Assembly (NCBI GenBank): GCA_964611195.1
Contig: CAZSXA010000153.1
Location: 1 to 5,717 of the forward strand
DNA length: 5,717 nucleotides
DNA from: JADLGL01 sp964611195
Lineage (GTDB): Bacteria; Pseudomonadota; Alphaproteobacteria; Rhizobiales; Kaistiaceae
Direction of reading: 5' to 3'
A program made the position numbers and the translations under genes. Shown here piece after piece: positions 1-5,084 of this stretch. Position 1 is the stretch's first letter. Every line of letters begins with the position of its first letter. A model generated the notes under the pieces. It was not told where the DNA came from and did not search any database. It worked only from the letters and a program-made list of their open reading frames with translations.

Positions 1-600
1 TACCACGACGAAAACCTCAACCGCCTGACCGGAATCGACCGGCCCGTCGCCGCGACCACGCTGCACGAAATGCAGGCGCTGCGGATCGCCGGAACGGACC
101 AGCGGCCGCCGTCGCTTTTCGAGACCCTCGAATTCATCGACGGCCGTGTGCCGGTGCTCATCGAACTGAAGACCGTCGGCCGTCCCGGCGCGCTCGAAGC
201 GCTCGTCGCCGAGGCGCTCCGTGCCTTTGACGGGCTTGCCGCCGTCCAGTCCTTCTCTCCGCGCTCGATGCAGTGGTTCCGCGAGAACGCACCGGACGTC
301 ACGCGCGGCCAGCTTTCCGGCGCCTATCACGGCCACGGGCTGTCGTCGCTGCACCGCTTCATCCAGCGGCATCTTCTGATGCTGCGGATCAGCCGGCCGC
401 ATTTCATCGCCCACCATGTCAGCTCTCTGGGGCTTCCCGCCGTTCGGCTGTGGCGGCGGATGGGCGGCCCGCTGCTCGCCTGGACGGTCCGCTCGGACCG
501 CGATCTCGACCGGGTTCGCGCCCGGGCCGACGGGCTCATCTTCGAGGGCTTCGACCCGTTGAAGAGCTCGTGGGTGCGTGGGGCGCCGCTCCTCGCCTAG
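1..600 (+). CDS. Glycerophosphodiester phosphodiesterase family protein (5' partial)
   Basis: The reading frame is open from the first base, so the start codon and N-terminus lie outside the window; 199 codons and a TAG stop remain. GDPD enzymes hydrolyse glycerophosphodiesters to glycerol-3-phosphate and an alcohol on a TIM barrel. Visible family marks are HDENLNRLTG at residues 2-11 of the fragment (the conserved His-Asp on an early strand), the acidic strand PVLIELKT near residues 50-57, which supplies Glu and Lys, then VQSFSPRSMQWFRE, and the late strand LLAWTVRSDRDLDR leading to GLIFEGFDP. The first catalytic His of the usual HRG motif must lie upstream. The ATG at position 70 is internal, because the conserved HD motif precedes it. 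The gene is convergent with the MFS transporter and their stop codons overlap. Family assignment is firm; the substrate is unknown. Confidence 0.88.
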   Translation, partial: YHDENLNRLTGIDRPVAATTLHEMQALRIAGTDQRPPSLFETLEFIDGRVPVLIELKTVGRPGALEALVAEALRAFDGLAAVQSFSPRSMQWFRENAPDVTRGQLSGAYHGHGLSSLHRFIQRHLLMLRISRPHFIAHHVSSLGLPAVRLWRRMGGPLLAWTVRSDRDLDRVRARADGLIFEGFDPLKSSWVRGAPLLA

Positions 601-1997
601 CGTGCGTCACGGGCTTCGACCCGCAGCAGCAACAATCCACCGACGACGAAAAAGACGATCAGCGTCGAGATACCGATGCGCTGGCTGTCGGCAAGGCTCG
701 TCACCGCCGCCACCGACAGCGCGGCGGTGAACGTGGTGAGCTTGCCGGAAAGGGCGAACATGCCGAGGAACTGCGTGATCTGGTCCTTCGGCGCGAGCCG
801 CACGATCAATGTCCGGCTGGCCGCCTGAAGCGGCCCGGCAACGATGCCGATGACAGCGCCCATCAGAAGATAGAGCCGCTCGCCGAGGCTGGCGTACATG
901 CCGTCATCCGCTGTCGGTGGTTCCGATTCGATGAAGAAGAGGATCCGGTCCTCGGTGATCGAGAGCGCGGTGACCGAGGCGAGGATGAGGACGACGAGCG
1001 AGGTGACGATCACCGGCTTCGGCCCGATGCGGTCGTCGATGTGGCCGCCAATATAGGCGCCGGGGATCGCGGCGATGATCACCAGCATCCCGAACAGCAG
1101 GAACTCCGTCGTGTCCCAGTCGAAGGTCGAGGTCGCGTAAACGCCGCCGAAGGCGAACAGCCCGGCAAGTCCGTCGGCATAGATCATGCGGGCGATCAGA
1201 TAGCGGACGATGTTGCGGTAGTGTCGGAGGTTGCGAAGCGTCTGCCGGAGATTGGCGAGCCCGGTCCTCACCGCGGCGCGGACGGGCATGAGCCTCGTCG
1301 TGTCGCGGACGAAGAGGAAGAGCGGCGGGACGAAGAGCAGATACCAAAACGCCGTCAGCGGACCGGTGGCGCGAACGCCCTCATAGGTCTCGGGGTCGAG
1401 GCCGAAGAGCGGGGTGAGGCCGAAGAAGGTCTCGCCGGTTTCGGTGTCGCCGACGAGCAGCGCCAGCAGCAGCACCAGGGCAATCATGCCGCCGAGATAG
1501 CCGATCGCCCAGCCGGAGCCGGATAGCCGCCCCATGCGGGTCGGATGGGCGAGGCCCGGCATCATCGCGTTGGTGAAGACGGTCGCGAATTCGGCCCCGA
1601 TCGTTGCCAGGAAAACGCCGACAAGTGTCACCCATACAGCGTGGGAGGCACCCGGCTCGGCGAACCACAGCATCAGCGAGCCGACGATCAGCGGCAGCGA
1701 GAACGCGGCGATCCACGGTTTCCGCCGGCCGGCGGCGTCGGCAATGGCGCCGAGGAGCGGCGAGGCGAGGGCAACGACGATGCCGGCGAGCGCCAGCGTC
1801 CAGCCCCATTGCGCGGTGCCGGCGTCTTCATTGGCGGCGATGAAATCGACAAAGAACGGCGCGAAGACAAAGGTCGTGATCAGCGTCGCGACCGGCTGCG
1901 CGGCCCAGTCGAAGAGATACCAGGATGTGATCGCGCGGCGGCCGGCCGGCGTTGTGTCGGCGTCGTCGGCCGAGGAATGGTCCGGCGATGTCGTCAT
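597..1997 (-). CDS. MFS transporter, UMF1/Atg22-like
   Basis: A 466-residue inner-membrane protein with about twelve hydrophobic segments. The N-terminal YLFDWAAQPVATLITTFVF (about 27-45) resembles the first helix of the UMF1/Atg22-like branch of the major facilitator superfamily. Both halves carry a motif-A-like cytoplasmic loop: GAIADAAGRRK at 83-93, and GGHIDDRIGPKP at 317-328. A charged loop at about 231-262 separates the two six-helix halves. The ATG at 1997 was chosen because it has a G-run (GGGGG) about 6 nt upstream and leaves a short polar tail before helix 1. An in-frame TTG at 2045 would add 16 residues, but its nearest purine-rich site is about 14 nt away. The gene is divergent from imuA. 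The substrate cannot be told from sequence, and a link to DNA repair is not implied. Confidence 0.88.
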   Translation of the reverse strand: MTTSPDHSSADDADTTPAGRRAITSWYLFDWAAQPVATLITTFVFAPFFVDFIAANEDAGTAQWGWTLALAGIVVALASPLLGAIADAAGRRKPWIAAFSLPLIVGSLMLWFAEPGASHAVWVTLVGVFLATIGAEFATVFTNAMMPGLAHPTRMGRLSGSGWAIGYLGGMIALVLLLALLVGDTETGETFFGLTPLFGLDPETYEGVRATGPLTAFWYLLFVPPLFLFVRDTTRLMPVRAAVRTGLANLRQTLRNLRHYRNIVRYLIARMIYADGLAGLFAFGGVYATSTFDWDTTEFLLFGMLVIIAAIPGAYIGGHIDDRIGPKPVIVTSLVVLILASVTALSITEDRILFFIESEPPTADDGMYASLGERLYLLMGAVIGIVAGPLQAASRTLIVRLAPKDQITQFLGMFALSGKLTTFTAALSVAAVTSLADSQRIGISTLIVFFVVGGLLLLRVEARDAR

Positions 1998-2055
1998 CAA
2001 GGCCCCCGCGAATAGGGCGAGTGTCGGCGACTTCGCGTGTCGCAATCAAGGGCGC

Positions 2056-2061
2056 TTGACT
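2056..2061 (+). promoter_or_regulatory. Candidate -35 element for imuA-imuB
   Basis: TTGACT closely matches the sigma-70 -35 consensus and lies 27 nt before the LexA operator, as expected for a repressed SOS promoter. No convincing -10 hexamer stands at 17-18 nt spacing (that site reads AATCCA or ATCCAT), so the promoter is only half supported. Confidence 0.4.
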
Positions 2062-2088
2062 CCCCCTTATTGCTCTGGAATCCATGTA

Positions 2089-2103
2089 GAACAAAAACGG
2101 AAC
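2089..2103 (+). promoter_or_regulatory. LexA operator (SOS box) upstream of imuA
   Basis: The sequence is GAAC, seven bases (AAAAACG), then GAAC. This is the direct-repeat LexA box described for alphaproteobacteria (GTTC-N7-GTTC on the other strand), distinct from the palindromic CTG-N10-CAG box of gammaproteobacteria. It is part of an 11-bp tandem repeat with one mismatch (2089-2099 and 2100-2110). It ends 29 nt before the imuA start, where bound LexA would block initiation until DNA damage triggers its cleavage. It also lies 92 nt upstream of the divergent MFS start, so an effect on that gene is possible but not shown. Confidence 0.9.
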
Positions 2104-2132
2104 AAAAAGGGCTCTCGCGTCGCCCGATCGCT

Positions 2133-3059
2133 ATGGACCAGGCTCGTATCATTACGCTTCGGCGTGAAATCGCCGCCATCGAAGGCCGCCCCGCCGGCTT
2201 TTCGGAGGGTAGCGATTTCTTTGTCCCGGCCTCGAGCCGGGACCCATTGGCGGATGCGGAGAGAGGCAAGAAGGCCATTGGGCCCCGGGTCATGCCCGGG
2301 GCAGAACAGAATGGAGAGCGGGGAAAGCATCTTCCCCTCGGAATCCCCGACCTCGACCGACGGCTCGGCGGCGGCCTGCCGCTAGCGGCGCTGCATGAGA
2401 TCCGCGCCGGAGAGACACGCGAGAGCGGCGCCCTCGCCGGCTTTGCCGCCGCTCTTGCCGCGCGTCTGGCGCAGCTTCAATCGAAGCCGATCCTCTGGGT
2501 CGAGGAGGAGATGGCGCTGACCGAGGCGGGCCACCCGTTCGGCGTCGGGCTGGCGCAGTTCGGGCTCGATCCGGCACGGCTGATCGTCGTTCGCGCCCGT
2601 CGGCCCGAGGATGCCTTGTGGACGCTGGAGGAAGGCCTTCGCTGCAGCGGGCTTGCCGCCGTCCTTGCCGTCATCCGCTCCTCGCCGCGGGCGCTCGATC
2701 TCACCACCAGCCGGCGCCTCGCGCTCCGTTCGGCCAAGCACGGCGTGATGGGACTTCTTCTGCGTCAAGCCGGCGCCGCCGAATCCGGCGCGGCGACGAC
2801 GCGCTGGCGTGTTTCGCCGCGGCCGGCGGCGGTGATGGACGGCTTTTCCGATGGCGTCGGCCGGCCCGCCTGGCGGGCGGAGCTGGAGAAGAACCGCCTC
2901 GGTCCCGTCGGTGTCTTCGATCTGGAGTGGGATCATGCCCGCATTCAATTCGGCCCGTCCGCAACGGCGGATCCTGTCGCTCGTCCTGCCGTTCCTTTCG
3001 ACCGACCGGATCGAGCGGCAGGCGAAGGGCAGGGCTTGGCGCTCAGAAAAGCGGGCTGA
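2133..3059 (+). CDS. imuA: ImuA, RecA-like translesion mutasome accessory protein
   Basis: A 308-residue protein of the ImuA (SulA/RecA-like) family, which acts with ImuB and DnaE2 in damage-induced translesion synthesis. An N-terminal helix (RIITLRREIAAIEG, 5-18) is followed by a polar linker (about 21-65). The RecA-like core starts at LPLGIPDLDRRLGGGLPLAALHEI (67-90). The position of the RecA Walker A loop reads RAGETRESGA (91-100) and has no GKT/GKS lysine, so ordinary ATP binding is doubtful, as is usual in this family. The strand PILWVEEE (119-126) and the later VFDLEWDHARIQF (261-273) are also typical. The ATG at 2133 is the first good start after the LexA operator. No Shine-Dalgarno is visible just upstream. 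In-frame codons back to a GTG at 2037 run through the promoter and are unlikely to be translated. The linker is partly encoded by two REP-like palindromes. The 3' end overlaps imuB by 125 nt. Confidence 0.9.
   Translation: MDQARIITLRREIAAIEGRPAGFSEGSDFFVPASSRDPLADAERGKKAIGPRVMPGAEQNGERGKHLPLGIPDLDRRLGGGLPLAALHEIRAGETRESGALAGFAAALAARLAQLQSKPILWVEEEMALTEAGHPFGVGLAQFGLDPARLIVVRARRPEDALWTLEEGLRCSGLAAVLAVIRSSPRALDLTTSRRLALRSAKHGVMGLLLRQAGAAESGAATTRWRVSPRPAAVMDGFSDGVGRPAWRAELEKNRLGPVGVFDLEWDHARIQFGPSATADPVARPAVPFDRPDRAAGEGQGLALRKAG
2222..2303. repeat. Pair of inverted REP-like palindromes inside imuA (BIME-like)
   Basis: Two 29-nt units face each other, at 2222-2250 and 2275-2303, separated by 24 nt. 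When the second is reverse-complemented, 22 of 29 positions match. Each unit forms a perfect 8-bp hairpin with a 5-nt loop: GTCCCGGC/GCCGGGAC at 2223-2243 and GCCCCGGG/CCCGGGGC at 2282-2302. Four of the seven differences fall at paired stem positions as two compensatory changes (T-A to C-G and C-G to G-C), so structure is kept while sequence drifts. This is the layout of REP pairs in bacterial interspersed mosaic elements. Here it is read in frame as about residues 30-57 of ImuA, in the linker before the RecA-like core. Confidence 0.75.
2924..2927 (+). promoter_or_regulatory. Ribosome binding site deciding the imuB start
   Basis: GGAG lies 7 nt before the ATG at 2935, inside the imuA coding region. 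It supports 2935 as the imuB start rather than the in-frame ATG at 2851, and suggests that imuB is translated from its own site on the imuA message. Confidence 0.7.
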
Positions 3060-4509
3060 TCCCGATCAGCCGCTTGCTGTCATTGCCAAGATCAAGAGCG
3101 CAATGCGGCTCGTCGCGCTCAACGAGACGGCCTTTCGCGTCGGGCTATCGCGCGGCCAGGCGCCTGCCGAAGCGCGGGCGATCTATCCGATGCTGGAGGT
3201 GGTCGAGGAGGATCCCGGCGCCGATGCGCGGCTTCTCGCCGAGATCGCCGATTGGACCGATCGTTATACGCCGCTTGTGGCGCTCGACGGCGTGGACGGC
3301 CTGATGCTCGACATCACCGGCTGCGCCCATCTCTTTGGCGGCGAGGAGGCGATGCTCGCCGATATCGTCGACCGGCTCCAGCGACAGGGGATCGCGGCGC
3401 GCGGCGCGGTCGCCGATACGCCCGGCGCCGCCTCGGCGGTCGCCCGCTACGGCAATGGCGCGGTGGTTTCCTCCGGCGGCCACGCGGCATGGCTGGCGAA
3501 GCTGCCGATGCTGGCGCTCCGCATTCCGGCCGAGACCGTGGCGATGCTGGAACGGGTCGGGCTGAAGCGCATCGGCCAGATCGCCGATGCGCCGCGCGCA
3601 CCGCTTGCCGCCCGTTTCGGCGCCGGCCTCATCGAACGGCTCGACCAGGCCCTCGGCCGTGCCGAGGAGGCGATCTCGCCGCGCCGGCCGATGCCGGAGC
3701 TGATGGCCGAACGCCGCTTTGCCGAGCCGCTCAGCCTGGCCCAGGACATCGCGGCCACCGTGATCTCGCTCGCCGGCAGCCTCGCCGAGCGGTTCGAGGA
3801 GCGCGGCGTCGGCGGCCGTCAGTTCGAGCTGGCGCTGTTCCGCGTCGATGGCGCCGTCGCCCGGACGACGATCGGCACCGGCCGGCCGCTCACAACGCCG
3901 AAGCTGATCGGCGAACTTTTTGCCGAGAAGATCGAGCTTCTGGGCGACGAACTCGATGCCGGCTTCGGTTTCGAGATGGTGCGGCTGTCGGTGCTTGCCG
4001 TCGACGACATCAATCCGGCGCAGATCGATCTTGCCGGCGAGTCGGACGGCGATGCCGATCTCGCCCGTCTGATCGATCGCATCGGCGTTCGGCTGGGTCT
4101 CGGCCGCGTCGCCAATCTCGCGCCGCGCGACAGCCATCTTCCCGAACGCTCCGCGGCGTTTGTGCCGACCGCCAATGGCTCGGCCGCGCTGGCCTGGCCG
4201 GCGCCGCTCGACGACGAGCCGCTCGACCGGCCGCTCCGGCTCTTCGCGCGGCCCGAGCCGGTCGAGACGATCGCCGAAATTCCCGAAGGTCCGCCGCTAC
4301 GCTTTCGCTGGCGGCGGGCCCTCTACGAAGTGACGCGGGCGGAAGGGCCGGAGCGGATCGGCGACGAATGGTGGCACGAGGACGGCCTCACCCGCGATTA
4401 TTACCGGGTCGAGGATCGCGCCGGCCATCGCTTCTGGCTCTATCGCGAGGGACTCTATGGGCGCGAGACGGCCGCGCCGCGCTGGTTCCTGCACGGGCTG
4501 TTCGCATGA
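2935..4509 (+). CDS. imuB: ImuB, catalytically degenerate Y-family polymerase homologue
   Basis: A 524-residue ImuB/DinB-like protein. In the known system ImuB does not polymerise; it bridges DnaE2, ImuA and the beta clamp. The N-terminal strand RRILSLVLPFLSTDRIERQ (11-29) lacks the metal-binding Asp found at this place in active Y-family enzymes. The catalytic S-x-D-E motif reads VDGLMLDITG (120-129), with Gly in place of the catalytic Glu. A helix-hairpin-helix-like stretch (LERVGLKRIGQIADAPRAPLAARFG, about 205-229) is followed by a little-finger-like domain (about 255-390) and an ImuB-type C-terminal region (about 432-524) with paired Trp (EWW, 478-480), DYYRVEDRAGHRFWLYREG and a terminal WFLHGLFA. 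The start at 2935 is supported by a GGAG site. It overlaps imuA by 125 nt, which implies co-transcription and probably translational coupling. A canonical clamp-binding QLxLF is not obvious; QFELALF at 296-302 is the nearest match. Confidence 0.93.
   Translation: MPAFNSARPQRRILSLVLPFLSTDRIERQAKGRAWRSEKRADPDQPLAVIAKIKSAMRLVALNETAFRVGLSRGQAPAEARAIYPMLEVVEEDPGADARLLAEIADWTDRYTPLVALDGVDGLMLDITGCAHLFGGEEAMLADIVDRLQRQGIAARGAVADTPGAASAVARYGNGAVVSSGGHAAWLAKLPMLALRIPAETVAMLERVGLKRIGQIADAPRAPLAARFGAGLIERLDQALGRAEEAISPRRPMPELMAERRFAEPLSLAQDIAATVISLAGSLAERFEERGVGGRQFELALFRVDGAVARTTIGTGRPLTTPKLIGELFAEKIELLGDELDAGFGFEMVRLSVLAVDDINPAQIDLAGESDGDADLARLIDRIGVRLGLGRVANLAPRDSHLPERSAAFVPTANGSAALAWPAPLDDEPLDRPLRLFARPEPVETIAEIPEGPPLRFRWRRALYEVTRAEGPERIGDEWWHEDGLTRDYYRVEDRAGHRFWLYREGLYGRETAAPRWFLHGLFA
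3054..3071. repeat. Perfect inverted repeat spanning the imuA stop codon
   Basis: GGCTGATC and GATCAGCC form an 8-bp perfect palindrome with a 2-nt centre. The imuA TGA lies in the left arm. The whole palindrome is also coding for imuB. A G-bulge would allow three more pairs (GCG with CGC). It could be a small RNA hairpin or chance in GC-rich coding DNA. Confidence 0.35.
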
Positions 4510-4553
4510 CGCGGGCAACCTCTTGTCGATGCTTTGTCGAGAAGGAGGAGAGC

Positions 4554-4868
4554 CTAGGCCGGCTTCACCACCACCGAATCCGCCGAGCGGGTGGAAGGCC
4601 CGTGATAGACGGCCTCGATGTTGTTGCCGTCGGGGTCGAGAACGAATGCGGCGTAGTAGCCGGGATGATAGTGCCGCTCGCCGGGGCCGCTCGTCAGCGG
4701 TTCGCCGGGGCTGAAGAACATCTCGTCGATGGTGAAGAAGCCATCGCCTTCATGACCGAGCGGAATGCCGACGGCTTCGGCCGCCGCCCTATAGAAGCGC
4801 TTGGACGCTTCGAGGTCGCGGACCTTGAGGTGGACGTGGTCGATCAGACGGCCCTGATGCAACTCCAT
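4554..4868 (-). CDS. VOC (glyoxalase/bleomycin-resistance fold) protein, apparently internally shortened
   Basis: A 104-residue protein with the ends of a vicinal-oxygen-chelate domain. The start LIDHVHLKVRDLEASKRFYRA (8-28) is strand 1 and helix 1, with the likely metal ligand His11. The end YHPGYYAAFVLDPDGNNIEAVYHG (67-90) carries the usual DPDGNNIE with metal ligand Glu85. Family members are usually about 120-135 residues. The stretch between EPLTSG (56-61) and GPGERHYHPG (61-70) normally holds about 30 residues with a beta strand of the xHxAF type (the second-module metal ligand), a helix and a GGxDNG turn; here it is missing. The fold and metal site may therefore be lost. The ATG at 4868 has GGAG 7 nt upstream (4876-4879 on the opposite strand). 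The frame stays open far upstream, but that part is antisense to dnaE2. The gene is convergent with imuB (44-nt gap) and divergent from dnaE2. No specific function can be assigned. Confidence 0.8.
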   Translation of the reverse strand: MELHQGRLIDHVHLKVRDLEASKRFYRAAAEAVGIPLGHEGDGFFTIDEMFFSPGEPLTSGPGERHYHPGYYAAFVLDPDGNNIEAVYHGPSTRSADSVVVKPA

Positions 4869-4901
4869 GACGACACTCCGTTTGGCTGCAAAGCGTCGCC
4901 G

Positions 4902-4916
4902 GAACGTATCGGGAAC
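4902..4916 (+). promoter_or_regulatory. Second LexA operator, between the VOC gene and dnaE2
   Basis: GAAC, seven bases (GTATCGG), GAAC: the same direct-repeat LexA box, in the same orientation relative to dnaE2 as the first is to imuA. It lies 33 nt before the divergent VOC start and 168 nt before the dnaE2 ATG. On the + strand TTGGCT (4882-4887) with GTATCG at 18-nt spacing could form a weak promoter for dnaE2. On the - strand TTGCCG and TACGTT at 17-nt spacing could drive the VOC gene, with the operator over its -10. LexA could thus control either gene or both. Confidence 0.82.
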
Positions 4917-4959
4917 ACAAGGCAACGGCAACGCAACTCCGTTCGAATGATGACGACAA

Positions 4960-5069
4960 CGTCGTTCCGGCCGAAGCGGAGCGGAGCGCCGGAACCGCGA
5001 CTCATGCTGCGGATTGCCGACCGCGGACTCCGAGTTCGGAGTCTCGCCCGTGGTTCGCCCGGAACGACG
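4960..5069. repeat. About 110-bp structured palindromic element in the dnaE2 leader
   Basis: The element is bounded by an 11-bp perfect inverted repeat: CGTCGTTCCGG (4960-4970) and CCGGAACGACG (5059-5069). Inside are an 8-bp stem with a 16-nt loop, GTTCCGGC/GCCGGAAC (4964-4971 and 4988-4995), which competes with the outer stem, and a perfect 8-bp stem with a 2-nt centre, GACTCCGA/TCGGAGTC (5026-5043). The style resembles dispersed palindromic intergenic repeats common in rhizobial genomes, or a miniature element with terminal inverted repeats. No clear target-site duplication is visible. If transcription of dnaE2 begins near the LexA operator, the element lies in the leader RNA. An in-frame ATG at 5004 falls inside it and is probably not used. 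Confidence 0.65.
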
Positions 5070-5084
5070 GGACGGTGTGAGACC

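Noticed and set aside
273..1526. 417-codon open frame on the + strand, antisense to the MFS gene
   Set aside because: It is rich in Arg, Asp, Glu and Gly, has no recognisable domain, and mirrors a well-supported 12-TM protein. It is the usual shadow frame of GC-rich codon bias.
2037..2132. In-frame N-terminal extension of imuA from a GTG at 2037
   Set aside because: It would translate the -35 element and the LexA operator, and the added 32 residues look unlike any ImuA N-terminus.
3145..4137. 330-codon open frame antisense to imuB
   Set aside because: It lies wholly inside imuB, has repetitive charged composition and no family signal, and no ribosome site or promoter of its own was seen.
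4510..4553. Terminator after imuB
   Set aside because: The 44-nt gap has only a weak 7-nt direct repeat (TTGTCGA at 4523 and 4534), with no stable hairpin and no T-run.
5053..5065. GTTC and GAAC close together near the dnaE2 start, as a third LexA site
   Set aside because: They are inverted and 5 nt apart, not direct repeats 7 nt apart, and they belong to the right end of the palindromic element.
5004..5084. Earlier in-frame ATG for dnaE2 at 5004
   Set aside because: The 27 added residues come from the palindromic element, and the conserved DnaE2 start (TTNFSFLRG) fits the ATG at 5085.
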